DNA from: Emydura subglobosa
Lineage: Eukaryota > Chordata > Testudines > Chelidae
Assembly: GCA_007922225.1 (NCBI GenBank)
Contig: ML679974.1
Span: forward strand, 1,849,105-1,913,104
DNA length: 64,000 bases
Direction: 5' to 3'
Shown: positions 10,895 through 22,881 of the stretch, piece after piece
Layout of the letters: each line of letters opens with the position of its first letter
Position numbering within the stretch: position 1 is the first letter of the stretch
The notes under the pieces: model-generated
What the model was told of the DNA's origin: nothing
The model's database searches: none
Seen by the model: the letters and a program-made list of their open reading frames with translations, nothing else
Translations under genes and position numbers: made by a program

Positions 10895-11040
10895 TGGGGG
10901 AATGGGGGGGGAGTGTGATCTGTTCACCTCCAGGTTGCCAGTTTGAATCCAGGTGCAGGACAGCAGAAGTCAAATATTATTCCCCTATGATGGGCGTTTG
11001 TTGGCCTATTTGAATTGAGTCAGTGGCCTTGATTCAGTTC
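10895..11040 (+). repeat. Possible tRNA-derived SINE remnant
   Basis: 'ccaggttgccagtttgaatcc' (in two parts, about 10930-10951) resembles a polymerase III B-box context. The A-box side is not clear, so this is tentative. Confidence 0.3.
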
Positions 11041-11444
11041 ACAGTGCCTAGACCAATATCACCGGTATTTTCACTAGCAGCCTTGGAAGAAAGACCATTC
11101 AATTATCCATCAAAAGGACAATCCAGCAAATGAAGGGTACAATTATGGGAGTGATTGCACAGATAGCAGCATACCAGAGGCAGCATGGATCCAAGAAGAG
11201 ATCTTTGCTTCCAGTAAGCGATCAAGTTGAACTGAACTCTCAGGCACACAATAAAAATATGTGATGACATTATGAAGTATCTGACAGTAAAAGCAGTAAC
11301 AGTGAATGCAGCTCCAGTTATTGGAACTGGCCAAGATTTTAATAGAACTACTGACAAGCAATGGAATAAATGTGCTGGATTGTATGGGCCAAATCCATCC
11401 TTGGTGTAACTCAGGTAAAGTCACAGGAGCAACTACACCAATAA

Positions 11445-11670
11445 TTAGAGCTAGTTGAACATTTTCTAAACTCATTTTTTATTGTGGAAAATGTTTGATT
11501 TGGTCAACAATTTCCAATTTTCTGGCCAAAGACTTTTTAGTTTGAGGTAAAAAACATTTCATTTTCAAATGGTTTTTGAAAAAACAAAAAGCTTTGCAGG
11601 AAATTTCTAAAGACTTTTTTTTTAAAATGTCCTATGAAAAACAATTGGCATTTCTTAACAGCTCTACCAG
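11445..11670. repeat. AT-rich 'gaaaattttc' interspersed repeat, copy 2
   Basis: Starts 'agagctagttgaacattttc' and includes 'tggaaaatgtttgatttgg' and 'aatggtttttgaaaaaac', like the other copies of this family. Confidence 0.5.
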
Positions 11671-11693
11671 AAATGAATGCCCAAGCAATGTGA

Positions 11694-11695
<2 letters not shown>

Positions 11696-11735
<40 letters not shown>
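11696..11735. repeat. (AC)20 microsatellite
   Basis: Uninterrupted AC run of 40 bp, the longest dinucleotide tract in the window. Confidence 0.97.
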
Positions 11736-11737
<2 letters not shown>

Positions 11738-11872
11738 CAAGTCACAGCTGTGTGATGTCCTTTTGGGCCCCAGCATTGATGTTCTGATGGATCAGAGTGT
11801 TTGAGTGAATCTTACCTATACAGCTGCACAGAACTTAGGCAAGTATTCATGCCTAACATTAACTTAAACTCA

Positions 11873-12075
11873 GTATTGCCAACCTCAAGCACTCCAAAAT
11901 CATGAGTCAGGCCCCTAAAAATCATGAGATTGGTTTAAAAAATAAACTTAAAAAAAAAACATTTGGGTTATTTTTCTTTGCTTTCTGGTTTCTGAGTCTT
12001 TAGGTCACAGGTCACATTTTCAGGTTGTTCTCTGTGATGATGAGGGCTAGAAACATCCTTTTGTTTTGTTTTTTG
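11873..12075 (-). mobile_element. 'Tgttgccagc' MITE, partial copy
   Basis: Runs 'agtattgccaacctcaagc', 'aatcatgagtcaggccc', 'tggtttctgagtcttta', matching the reverse complement of the full copy at 35612-35858, then 'gatgagggctagaaaca', a block seen again at 17645-17720. Confidence 0.6.
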
Positions 12076-12199
12076 TAATGATAGTGGATAGTCTCATGAA
12101 ATAACATGATTCCAGGAGCTGTGGCAGCGCCATAAACCAAACTGCTGAGGATCTGTCTCCCCACTGGATTCTCATCCTGGGGAGCACTGAGTCCCCCCA

Positions 12200-12996
12200 T
12201 GGTATGACATTCCCTGTAGAGTCAGACACTTAGGGTTGGCCATGTTGTGACACTGCTCCTGTAAATAACACCCGCTCTCCTGCTTCCCAAGCACTGTCAG
12301 GAGAACTGTGCCCAGGACTGTGACAGGGCTCCACTCACTGTGCTGGCGCCTCCTGCTGGCCATTTTGGGGATTAGCTCCGCAGGTCACTACGCTCTCTCT
12401 TGGTGGTGCCTTGCCTGCCGTCCCAGCTGCTCTCCGACCTGTATCACTCCAGGGACTGCAGCAGCGTCTTCGTGACATGGCCCTCCGGCTGTGTCAGCCT
12501 CTGTGCTCCCCCTTCCGGGGTTTAGTGCAGCAGTCCAACTGTCTAGCCACTTCCTCAGTGGCAAGTGGAGGGGACCCAGGCCTGCTCACTACTCTGGGTC
12601 CCTGCTCAGGGACCTGTCAATGGCAGCCAGATGCTGTGTCCCCTCCAACTTCTCAGTACATTTCCCTGGGCCACTTCCCCAGCACCTTCTTCATCCTTCC
12701 CTCAGGGCCTCAGCATGTCAGTCCTAGCAGCCATCCAGGAGCTCCCTTTCTCTCCCCCACTCTCTGCCAACAACTGCTCTGTCCATAGGGCTAGCCAGGA
12801 ACCCAGTTCTCCCTCTTTGAGCCCCAGGCAATGACTGACCCTGTTCTGCCCTTTGGCTCTCCTTATATGGACCTGAAGGGCCTGGATTGGCTGCTCCTTA
12901 CAGCCTCTCTGCTATTGGTTGCTTCCCTGCACAACTTCCCAAGGTCTCTATTAACCCCTTACATGCCGATGTGTGGCGGATGCCCATCCCATTGAC
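12200..12996 (-). mobile_element. GC-rich LTR-like block
   Basis: Read on the minus strand from TGTCAATGGGATGG at 12996 it has CCAAT-type motifs, a CATATAAGGAG TATA-like box near 12865 and a GC-rich downstream half, the composition of a retroviral-type LTR. The block 'ggcaagtggaggggaccc' resembles wording in 17880-18377 and in the solo elements at 15332 and 28431. The 3' end and target duplication were not found, so boundaries are approximate. Confidence 0.4.
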
Positions 12997-13189
12997 ATGC
13001 TCAATTTTCACCTGCATTGACAGGGAGCAGACACATATTGCTGCTTGGCTGGATGACTCAGAGGATTGGCATTGAATTACAGAACCTTTTGACCCAAGGT
13101 CACCAGTGTTCTTTCAACTGTATCTGTCGACGATCTTGTATAGCCTCTCCACAGTATCTGAGTACCTCACTCGTATCAATAAGTTTATC

Positions 13190-13350
13190 TTCCCTACACC
13201 CCAATGAGGAAGGAAAATATTATCTCAATTTTAGAGACAGGAACCAAGACAAAGAGAGATTAAGTGACTTAACCAAAAAAGACTATGGCAGAATCTAGAA
13301 CTGAACCCAAGTTTTATGAGCCATGGGCCACTTTCTTAACCACTTGCTCT
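13190..13350 (-). repeat. MIR SINE
   Basis: Antisense MIR: 'gacaaagagagattaagtga' followed by 'tggcagaatctagaactgaa' and the 'cttaaccacttgctctt' end. Ancient tRNA-derived SINE of amniotes. Confidence 0.7.
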
Positions 13351-14394
13351 TCCTCCTGAGAAGAGAGACCCAAAGTCATCACTATCTGATGGCTCCAAAG
13401 TTTCTCATGTGTAATGAATTTGTGGGTGGGGAGGAGGAAGGAGGGCCCTCAAACCAGTTACTTGCAGGTAAGCATCCTCATTAAAAAAACCTGCCAACAT
13501 AATGGGTGCGAGATGGCAGTCAATGGGGCCCAGGACTGCAGGCCATGAAGAGAGCAATCCTTTCTCATCACTGGAGGTGCTTTCAAGTCAGGGTGAAAGC
13601 ACATTGGCCGGGGATGGTATGGAGAGAAACTCACACTGCTCCGTCCATGTTGCTCCTGCATGGTGGATAAAGAATTTCAGTCTCCAGGCTTGTCCATCCA
13701 CCGTCTTTAACCAGCATTAAATTCACTTACAGGTGTTTAAAGAAAGGCTTGGAAATGCAGATGTTGGTGCCCAGGCACCATTTGTGTGTTTGCTGTGCTC
13801 ACAGGTGACGTTGCACTGAGAAGGAAGGAGGACATGTTACCAGTGGAGCTGTGAAGCTCAGCACCATGTTTTGCATAGTTTTGGAGTCACATTACCAGGT
13901 GAGATATAACTGGGTTTGATGAATGACATCAGTCCTAGTGCAGAAACCAGCATCGTGTCTCATGTGTTCTACTTGAAGAAATGTGGATACCCCGCTGGAG
14001 GAAGCAGGAGACATGCAGCCCTTTGAAACTGATCCCAACCTTTTGGCATTAGCATGTCCTAGTTCCAGCATGCTAATCTCATGGGACTAAGTGGAACCAA
14101 CTCCAAGCCTCGCTAATCAGATAGTATCTAAGGGGTTAAGAAAACCAACCCTGCCACAAGAGATTTGAACTGAAACTCCACTAGAGACCTTCAAATCCTG
14201 TTAATTGATGCCACACATGTGCTGCATTTAACCTCCAACCTTGCTTGTGATAGTTTACACAAGTGGTATCAAGGTCAGTGTTTCCTTATGTCCCAGGTTG
14301 CCAGGGCAACTGTCATGTGACCTTCTTAACTATGTAATCCTGACCCTGGGAGGCAGTGACGACATAACCTCCAATGGACAAAAAAATTTGCAGA
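13351..14394. other. No recognised feature
   Basis: About 1 kb without a named repeat or exon signature. Confidence 0.4.
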
Positions 14395-14482
14395 CATGTG
14401 TTTGTACAGCACCTAGCATGCTGGGGTCCTGGTCCATGACTTGGGTTCATAGGTGCAATGATGATACAAATAATAAATAAAT
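14395..14482 (-). repeat. Old SINE end with AATAA tail
   Basis: 'tttgtacagcacctagcatg', 'ggtcctggtccatgact' and a terminal 'aaataataaataaataat' run. Its reverse complement corresponds to the 'tatttgtattgcagtag' opening seen at 20992 and 15175. Confidence 0.5.
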
Positions 14483-15159
14483 AATCATGCAGACATACTC
14501 AAGACTCTTTTGAAGCCCTAACATGCTACACTTGTGTTTGGTTCTCAGCTTAATTAAGAACACCCTGCTCTGAGAAAGACTTCACTTGTCCGTATCTTCT
14601 CCTTACACTTAGGATTTCCTCACCTTTTAATGCTCTGGTTTGCTTGTCCCCCTTCTGTGCCCACCCCAGTCAAAATTTGTTTAATCCAGAAGCAAAATGA
14701 GCATTCAGACAAAATGAAGTTAGTTTCAAGATGGAAGAGGAAGTCATATATACTACCTATCCAATTGGGAACAGACTAAAACCTGTGTGACTTAGGAGAC
14801 TTGTCGCAGTGCTTGAGTGGCAAATTCTACATAATAGATGGAATGCACAGTCTAACCAGTACTACATGGGCTCAGCTGTGATTGGAAAAGCTATTCTTTG
14901 GACAATTCCAAATGAGTAAAAACTGTGATCTCTTTGTGGATTGTTTGTGAACACACACAAAAAAATCTATAATTGTTGACTAAATTATTTACAATGAATT
15001 TGAGTCACAGCCTTTGTTTGAAGGTAACCAAATCCTTATGGAGCATGAGAGAGTGTCAGGAGGGCAGGGTGCCAGTGACATCTCTGCTAATGCAATAGAA
15101 AACAGGATGGAATAGGACAGAATGACACATCTATTGGGTCACATCCTGGGGATGGAGAT
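14483..15159. other. No recognised feature
   Basis: About 680 bp, AT-rich, no named repeat or exon. Confidence 0.4.
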
Positions 15160-15300
15160 TATTGTTACCATTATCGTTAATATTTAATATTTGTATTATG
15201 TGCATGCCCAGAGGTTCCAATCATGATCAGGGTACCCATGTACTAAGTGCTGTAGAAACACAACAGTATATATGGGTACAGACTCAAGCAAAGGTGTCAA
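15160..15300 (+). repeat. Old SINE fragment ('tatttgtatta...ctgtagaaac')
   Basis: Shares 'tatttgtattatg', 'gaggttccaatcatgatcag' and 'agtgctgtagaaacac' with the blocks at 20992-21170 and 33725-33870. It lies directly beside the solo LTR-like element that starts at 15332. Confidence 0.45.
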
Positions 15301-15437
15301 CTTCCTTATTTGTATTTGATTTTAAACCCCTTGTAGGACGGGCTCCTGCCCGGTCCAGTCCTGGCAGCCCCTCTGCGGGCCCAGGCTCAGAGGAAGGCCA
15401 CTGCACCTTCCTACACAACAGGGGAATGTTGTTCTTT

Positions 15438-15521
15438 GAGTCTTTCGCCCCGGCCCTCAGGCAGGGCGGGCGAGCAAAGGAGTCTTTCGCCCCGGCCCTC
15501 AGGCAGGGCGGGCGAGCAAAG
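15438..15521. repeat. Exact 42-bp tandem duplication
   Basis: Two identical 42-bp units at 15438-15479 and 15480-15521. The length is divisible by three, so a 14-residue unit repeats in frame on the plus strand (ESFAPALRQGGRAK). The same unit in degenerate form makes up the minisatellite at 29085-29345 in the sister element. Confidence 0.9.
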
Positions 15522-15714
15522 GAGCGGTGGCTCGAGTTTAGCGGGCGGCAGAGGCTATTTCCCTTTTGGGGAATGGCAAGGATCAGGGGGGAGGGGAGGG
15601 GGACACAGGCCCACCCAACTCCACTGCGTCCCAGCCCAGGGCCCTAGCAGTGGCACGGGTGTTGCCACTCAGTCGGCAGGGCTCCTGCCGCAACACGCCG
15701 ACTGGGCATCACCC

Positions 15715-16224
15715 CTAGTACAGCCACGCCTCTGGCTGTCCCTGGGCTCCTTCCTCCCCGAGTTCCCCAGTACCTGTGTCCGCCAGCTCCTCGGGGTCAT
15801 CGGGGTATACCGCCCGGGGTAGGCCAGTCAGTCCTTTGGCATCCACGGGGGGTAGACCGGGGAGCTCCTCGGCCAGGGGCAGCTCCTCCAGATCGCTGGG
15901 TTGGGGGTACGGTTCAGTCTCCGGTAGCTCATCCAGGTCAGATCCTGCCTCCAAGGGTTGGGCGTCTGGCAGCTCCTCCAGGTCCGGACCAGCTTCGGGG
16001 CAGAACTCCCAGCTCTCTGGTCCCGGGGGCTCATCCCAGCCACTGTGGGCCTGTGGCTGGACCCGGCACCTCAGGCCTGGAGACCTCAGCCAGTCCAGAG
16101 GGCCCGGAGGCCCAACCCAGGCCTTAGAGGCGGGTCGCCGCGGCCGCAAGGCCGGGGGGGGGTTTACCTGCGGCCGTAGGCTGGTGTGGTTCAGCTCCTT
16201 GCCACAGCCAGCAAGGCAGCACAT
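15715..16224 (-). other. Open frame with 15-residue acidic repeats inside the LTR-like element
   Basis: 169 codons. Residues 81-86, 96-101 and 111-116 read DLEELP, DLDELP and DLEELP, an exact 15-residue (45-bp) period. The sister element at 28431 carries a short frame at 28782-28850 sharing the 12-residue string PEAGPDLEELPD. Such conservation of reading frame between two copies suggests that this part was once translated, perhaps as an accessory or early gag product. No known domain is recognised. High GC alone also lengthens frames here, so function is unproven. Confidence 0.4.
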
Positions 16225-16465
16225 CTGTCTCCACTAGCAGCCTCCTCCCTTCTGAGCTGCAAGGCCTACTTTTTATGGCTGCAGCCCTCTCTAAGGCTCC
16301 GCCCCCCTGCTGTCGGGTTGGCCGCCTGGCAGGACCTATCGGGGCCCAGTAGTCTGGTCGCCGGGCAGACTGGGCTGCCGGCAAGTCTAGGGTCTGATTG
16401 GGCGCCTGCGGCCCCTCCGCGGGCCCAGACTCAGAGGAAGGCCACTGCGCCTTCCTACACCCCTA

Positions 16466-17640
16466 AAGAACATCTCCAGAACAAACTCTGGAAGCATATA
16501 GGACAGGTATTATATGTTATATGACATGCAGAAGTCAATGCACTTTAATGGCATAGCTCTGCCATACCAACTGACCTTAAAGGTCTCCAGCCTTTGTCTG
16601 AACCTGGGTAACAGGTATATGTGTGACTGTTGAATGGGGGGATCTCATCATGGCCTGGTATCAAATATGCCTCCAGAAGAAAGCTTCAAGGATTTCTGGA
16701 ATCACTTATTCAAAAGCCCTGCCATTACTTTACAATCCAACATTGCGCTAAAAGTTTGGAGAGACAGAAAAACAACTGTGAAATCAGCATCAAGATATCA
16801 CCCATGTAGAGAGCAAATGTGATCTCCAAACCTGAAGACACTCACATTAGGATTTGGGTAATTCCTCAGGGTAGTTCCTTATAGCATGGGGGAAATGTTC
16901 CAACGCCAGCACTGATAAATTCAGTGAGAAGGGATGCTGGTGAAAGTGAGGCCAAATCCAGATGTGACCCTGATTCTACCCTGCCTTCCACCTTTGAGAA
17001 GTCATTTACTCCTATATAATGTGAGTGCAAAGTGGGTGCAGAATGCTACCAGAACAGATTGTCCATGTTTTACAGCTGCTCCCCTCTAGTGTAAGTGCCT
17101 GAAGCACAAGGCAGTGGAGAAACAAATTCTCTGTTTCTTGGACCTCAAATGAAAAACCCACTCAATTCAGTCATACGCCCTTTCAATCACAAAAATAAAG
17201 CTTTTTATCTTATTCAACTGAACTTAGTGGGTAAAATCAAAGCCCTATGTACTCTACGATAAAGACTGGATTCTGAGAGACTGTGGTGTGACAGTCTGGA
17301 TATTTTGCAGCAGCTTCAGTTAAATAGACAATGGAGATTTGATTTTCAAGATGCCACAGAGTTTTGCAACATAGAACAACAGCGTGAAAGGGAGAAGTTG
17401 GGGCTTTTGGCACCCAGGACAGGATAGGAGGGAATTGTAGATTGTGAGATAAGCACATCAGGTAGACGTTTTTAGTGAAAAATAGTTAACGACAGCAGTC
17501 AAATTATTTGTAGGTTTCAGAGTTAACACCTCAATTAAGATGTATGTGGTCAGTTCACACCTTCCAGAGCTATTGTTAAGGAGGGCAGCAGACTCAGGAA
17601 GACACCACTTTATTGGTTACACTCAGTTCACAATTCCAAG
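16466..17640. other. No recognised feature
   Basis: About 1.2 kb. Contains 'ggccaaatccagatgtgacc' and neighbouring wording typical of very old chelonian repeats but no nameable element or exon. Confidence 0.35.
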
Positions 17641-17644
17641 GTTT

Positions 17645-17720
17645 TCTTACAACCATGAGGGCTAGAGACATTTTCTTTTTTAATGAAAGCTGAGGTTTGG
17701 ACTCACAATTCAGTGGCAAG
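17645..17720. repeat. 'Tgttgccagc' MITE fragment
   Basis: 'accatgagggctagagacat' and 'taatgaaagctgaggtttgg' match the end part of the related copy at 11873-12075. Confidence 0.4.
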
Positions 17721-17879
17721 GATTCCACAGCAAATTCTACAGTCGTGGGTTCATGGAACACATAGGATCTGAGGTCAGGTCAAGGAGTCTCCTCATGTTG
17801 TTGGAGGACTTTCTGCCAGTGATAAAGCCAACCTGCTAGCCTTTTAGCTAAGATCAAGGGCCTGATCCTGCTGCCATAG

Positions 17880-18377
17880 AAGAAGTGGCAAAACAACCCC
17901 ACCTAGTGGGGACAGTTCCTGAGCAGCATAAGGGAACTTGGGCCCTTCCACTCTACCAGGTTCCATCCAAGGGCCCTTGGGGGCTGATTTGGCCTCGCTC
18001 ACCCAGTGGCATTTTGCATCAGCCTCAAGTCAGCTTCCCTGGGTCACTTCCTACATCATTTTGCATCCCCACTGGCCGCTGTCTATCCCTGGGGAACGCT
18101 GCCTCCTGGGCTTCTAGCCCTGGTCTCAGTCTCTAGGTGCTGTGTCTCCCCCCGTTCCCTGATTTGGTGTGGGCTTGGCTCACATCCTTCCCTGGAGTTC
18201 CCAGAGTATGTCCTTCTCCCTGGCCTGCCAGTCCCTGACTGAGCTGTCTGGCTGCCTTTTAAACCCCACCTCCAACCCCAGCATACTTGGCACAGGCAGA
18301 GGGGCGGGGCCTCCTTAGTCCACAGTTGCTCCTTAACCTTCTCCTGTCCGGTGAGGGGTTTATACACCCCATCACAA
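17880..18377 (-). mobile_element. GC-rich LTR-like block
   Basis: Read on the minus strand from TGTGATGGGGTGTATAAAC at 18377, it contains a second TATA-like TTTAAAAGGC near 18256 followed about 15 bp later by CAGCTCAGTCAGG, a start region also seen in the element at 28431. It resembles an LTR of a GC-rich turtle retroelement. Left end and target duplication were not resolved. Confidence 0.45.
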
Positions 18378-18727
18378 CTGAAAGGTAGGATCAAGCTCTA
18401 ACCATGTATCAATTTAATATCCTCTCTCACGAGACTATTCATGGTATAGACTTGATGATACCCTGTGTCTTTTCCATCTCTAACTATTATGATCCTGCCA
18501 ACAGGATGTTAATGTAGTGTACTGAGCACATACACTGTGATCCAACCACTCCTCCAGAATCACTGCCTGTATCTTCAGGTAAAGTTAAGAAGACATTAAG
18601 AGGCTGTCTGCCAGGACCTAGTCTTTCGCCATGCAAAGCTGATGGGATGGCCTCAGTATGATAAAGGAGATATAAACCCCACTTCTGTTCGTATGCTACC
18701 ACTTTAAGTACAGCTATGTGGATAATG
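18378..18727. other. No recognised feature
   Basis: About 350 bp with no named repeat. Confidence 0.4.
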
Positions 18728-19010
18728 AAAAGTCCTTTTTGTAGAGGATTTCATGCCAAATTTGGTTTTGTTCCAATTTGGAACTCAAAAGAAAAATCCC
18801 CCAAATGATTGAAACATTTCATTTAGACAAAACCAAAATATTTTTTTTAAAATTCTTGACTTTGTTATTTTATATTATGTGAATGTGTAATAGAAAATGT
18901 TTTAAAAATCAAAATGAAAAAGTCATTTTGAAAAAAAAAACCAGAACATTTTTGTTCCAAAGGTGTTGACACATTCTTGTTTTACCTTGCTGTAACTTTT
19001 TCCTCCCCCC
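18728..19010. repeat. AT-rich 'gaaaattttc' interspersed repeat, copy 3
   Basis: 'aatgattgaaacatttcatt', 'aaaatcaaaatgaaaaagtc' and 'aacatttttgttccaaagg' as in the other copies. Confidence 0.5.
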
Positions 19011-19321
19011 CTTTTTTCTCTGATACAAAAGTTCTGCAAAATCATGTCAATTTCACAAAGTGTTTAGATGGAATTGCACATTCGGATGACAAACAGTGCT
19101 GGCTATGTTTTTCCAACCCGCTCTGATTTTAAGTCTTGCAAGGTTTTAGGCCCTATTGGATTTTAGAACCATAACTGTCATCTGCCCCTTGACAGGGGAG
19201 TCTACTAGAGACAAACATTACTGTCAAGCTGGGCAATGGGAAGGGTCCAGACCATCAAGCATTATGGAACTGATTAAAAAGCAAGCAGTCTCCTTGGCTC
19301 TGGTCACTGGTTATCGGTGGA
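19011..19321. other. No recognised feature
   Basis: About 310 bp linking an AT-rich repeat to a short CR1 end. Confidence 0.35.
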
Positions 19322-19412
19322 GAATCATAGAAATGTAGGGCTGTCAAAGATCTCAAGAGGTCATATGGACCATCTCCCCATGCTGACACAGGATTAAATA
19401 TGCCTAGCATTG
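19322..19412 (-). mobile_element. CR1 3' end, short
   Basis: Starts 'gaatcatagaaatgtagggc' and continues 'atctcaagaggtcatatgg', the 3' UTR of a different CR1 subfamily from the 'ggtcagaagggacc' copies. Confidence 0.75.
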
Positions 19413-20465
19413 GTGGGTCTTGTGCTGTTCATTTCTTGATTGGCCTGGCATTGACATGGGCCCAGATACTCACAAGAACTCAGCTTTCATTGAGGCACCA
19501 ACATAAGAGCCAGATTTTCAAGAGTGCCCAGCGCACGGTGTGACTCATACAGCTGGATTCTCAGAAGATCCCAGGACCCACATCTTTGCTGAACTTTGTG
19601 GAAAACCTGGCCATCAGTGTTAGCCTTATTCCCCTTCCCTGCATGAAACTGCAGGGCACTTTCTCTGCTTTACCTCTGTGGCTAGAACACAGCTGCCCTC
19701 TCCTGGCAATGCCCTGACCAAGTAATTCAGAGCTTCCAGGTTTCCATCATTGGACACTTTCACTATTTAGTTGTGAGAGGGGCAGAACTAATGGCCTCAA
19801 GGAATGCTGTGTACTCTCTTGGGACGTGCCAAGCATGTATATATACTTGCTCAGTGGCTGAAACATCAGAGTGGGTGCCTGAAGGTCCGGGTCTAGGCAT
19901 CAGAGGGAATGGTGATAGTCAATATTTAGCCTTAAAGTTGATTTCCAACAAACAGATCCCACTCTCTTTCAACAATAAGTTCATAAACATATATAACCAA
20001 CCAGCTCTCAAATAAATCCCCCTATTTATGTAGGACTCTCATAAAAACAAACATTTTGTGCTCTTGGGCTCCCTTTGCTGGCTGGTGTAGAGTCACTATT
20101 AGCAAACAAGCCCTGTTTCTGAAAGTCTGGTGGCTGCGTATTGCTCTATGGAAAATTAGCTGGAGCTCCTCAACCCATCTCCATGTGGACATCACAGGAA
20201 TTATTCCATGACACCTTGGCTGGCCATGTTGGCAGAAAGGCCAAGAACCAAATTTGGGCTATTACTGATTGATCTGCATCCCTTTTGAAAACCTCCAAGT
20301 GCCCTGCACAATTTAAAATAAAATCTACACATATCAAGATTCAATCATTTAATCCAACACCAAAATGGTTAGGATATGGCAACCTTTATAACAGTAGCAA
20401 TTTAACAATCCCCTTGCACATCTTGTCAGTAGGGTTTAAACCCTACTGTGGATTAGCTGTAATTT
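19413..20465. other. Mostly unassigned
   Basis: 19450-19600 holds old palindromic-repeat wording ('gggcccagatactcac', 'agccagattttcaagagtgcc'). The rest shows no named repeat or exon. Confidence 0.35.
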
Positions 20466-20626
20466 GAAGTCTTTAAATCAGGATTTGAGGACTTCATGAA
20501 CTCAGCCAGAGGTTATGGGCCTACTACAGGAGTGGGTGGGTGAGGTTCTGTGGCCTGCAATGTGTAGGAGGTCAGACTAGATGATCATGACGGTCCCTTC
20601 TGGCTTCAAAGTGTATGTATCTATGG
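20466..20626 (+). mobile_element. CR1 3' end, short
   Basis: Plus-strand CR1 3' UTR: 'gtgaggttctgtggcctgca', 'aggtcagactagatgatcat' and 'ggtcccttctggcttcaaag', ending 'gtatgtatctatgg'. 5' truncated. Confidence 0.85.
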
Positions 20627-20991
20627 AACCCAGTACCTTCAGCACCACAGAACAGAGCTCTTCCACTCAAGCTAAAAAAGCAACTGCTCTTAGATGAAGC
20701 TGGCAGCAGTCGTAGGATGCTATCCTCCAATGGATCATCCATTGGAGGAGGTTATGACACAAAGTATTACACCAAGAACAGTGTAAAACCGTTTAGGACA
20801 GGAAGTGAGGGAGAACACTTCACCCAATTAAAGCAACAGGGGAACTTAGATCATAATAATGTAGTTACTGTCATCGACTGGAATTTGGCTAGGACACCAA
20901 GGTTAGTATGAGATTTCCAATAACCACAAATGAACAAGACCTGTGCCACATCTCCTCACAAAGCACTGAGACTGAACTAGTGTTATGATGT
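20627..20991. other. No recognised feature
   Basis: A short inverted pair, 'tcctccaatggatcatcc' and 'attggaggaggttatg', at about 20719-20756 forms a possible hairpin. Otherwise unassigned. Confidence 0.35.
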
Positions 20992-21170
20992 ATTTGTATT
21001 GCAGTAGGGCATACAGGCCCCAGTCAGGGATCATGCATTAGGCACTGTACATACATGAGGAAAAGATGGTCTCTGCCCTCCAGATTAGATTAACAAGGCA
21101 AGTATATGAATGGAGATAGATTGCTACACAAACAGACAGTGGGGAGAACAAAGTGACAGTGAAACCATTA
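20992..21170 (+). repeat. Old SINE fragment
   Basis: 'gtatttgtattgcagtaggg', 'caggccccagtcagggatca' and 'aggcactgtacatacatgag' identify the same old family as at 15160 and 33725. Confidence 0.55.
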
Positions 21171-22881
21171 GGGTTAACGCGATAACCATCCATCACAGCG
21201 CACTAAGTTGCCAAACCATTAAGAGCCATCTTCTCGTTCCAAGAGGTGACCCAGGGTAGGAGAAGTTTGGATAAACAAAGGCATTTGACCACTGGTGCTG
21301 CAGAAGCATCACTTCTCCCCAGCATTAGCTCAGAATGTGAAAACCTTTCAATGCATCCCTTTAACGCGAGTCATGCAAGCAAAACAGCAGAGAACATGCC
21401 CTGCGCTAGTCAGCGAAGATCTTATTTTATCTTCAAACGTTCATCCACACAACCCGTTAAAAACGGCACGGCTAATATCCCAGAGACAATTGCCTTTGAA
21501 CGCTTGCTTTGTCTGCTAGCTTTATTTAGACTTTTGATGCCAATGTTTATCCACTCTTTAAAAAGCCATTCAGTGCATATCCCAAATTAACTTCAGATGT
21601 GAGAGCACTGGGAACATTCCCTACATCATATTTCATACACTTCTGTGTTATTTAATTCTTGGAAACTCTTTTTCTTTTTAAATATAAAAATATTTTTTTT
21701 TAAATCTCCAAGGTTTTGGAGAGTGGAACCTTTCCCTGTGTGGTCTGCAAACTCTGGCTGTAAAGCCAGATCCTAAAGTTCACAAACTCTGGTATAAATC
21801 GTCTCCTTATCTTGCTTATTAGGTTTCTATTTTCCCTCAGATACATCCTGGATGTACAGCCAATGCTCATGCACCATTTGCTCCAGCAGGTCTAACTGGG
21901 AAAGGCTGCCATTGGGGAAACTACGAGTTCCTCCATGCTTGCACCAGTCCACAGAGTGCCGCCTGCTGGCATAGACAAGGACAGCCGTAGCTAGGAGTTC
22001 CCCTGATATCCATTCCTTACTATCATTTCTTCAGATAGAGGCTGGGTATGGCATAGCTGGGAGCTCTCCAATGGCCAGTACAGCTACAGTTCCTACAGCA
22101 CATCCTGCTCAAAAAGGCTGGGGGGGAGGGGCAATCCTCAAAGCCCCCCAGCTCTGTGCTTAAGGCAGCAATAGGGTTTTAAATCACTTTTGAGTTTCCT
22201 GTATTCTGCAGCCATCCAGGAACCAGCACAACACCCAGCATCAGACAAGCCTTCAGAACACACCGCGTCCCATGGCTCTCAATAGACACTGGGAAGCAGA
22301 GCTGTAGCACCGTGTTCCCTAGTCACATGTGCTCCCCACTCTATATCAGAGGCTGGGAGCAGAGTCTTTATGGCAGCTCTGTGCTATCCAGGGGTACTCC
22401 CTACATGGGGGTGTTCTCAGAAGGCAGTTTCTGCCTCATGTAAGACTCCTTTATGCTGCCAGCGCAGCAAATTGAACCCTTGTATAACCGAGAATTAGGC
22501 CCTTGGCCAATAGTTCCTTCAAAACTAACGCACCCAATTCAGTGTCTGTAGCCAGGGCCCTAGGGTGTGTGTGATTCCATGGCCACAAACCGCTCCTTGA
22601 TGCCAAACTTCCTTTTCAGAGCCTCAACTTCCCTTTACGGTGTGAATCACGTAGAAATAGAGGCTGTGGTATCTTTCTGAGCGTGGAGCCTTTGTGCTGA
22701 GATGTGTGATCTGTTCAGTTCCTCTGATTGGAGTGTCGAGTCTTAAACCTAAAGATGACAATTAAATGACAAAGCCATTGGCTATTCCACTGCTGAGCCT
22801 TTTAGCAGAAAGATGCAGCTAATTTGCTTGTCCCACATTCCCCAAATCAATAATGGGAGATATTGCACTCATTGTGTTAGT
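21171..22881. other. Long repeat-poor stretch
   Basis: About 1.7 kb with no identifiable transposon. 21420-21610 and 22750-22870 are AT-rich with TAAT-type motifs and may include conserved non-coding sequence. No splice-bounded exon was convincing. Confidence 0.35.

Larger units (their letters stand above)
15332..16459 (-). mobile_element. GC-rich solo LTR-like element, copy 1 (TGTAG...CTACA)
   Basis: A 1,128-bp insertion with TGTAG/CTACA ends and a perfect 5-bp target duplication, CCCCT at 15327-15331 and 16460-16464. Read on the minus strand it has an ATAAAAA box at 16270-16276, a coding-like stretch with three 15-residue acidic repeats, two exact 42-bp minisatellite units, and the same roughly 70-bp segment (GTGGCCTTCCTCTGAG core) at both ends. 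The element is related to 28431-29481. It may be a solo LTR or a miniature terminal-repeat retroelement. Confidence 0.8.

Noticed and set aside
11537..11776. Minus-strand frame with alternating V/C residues
   Set aside because: Translation of the (AC)20 microsatellite plus the AT-rich repeat.
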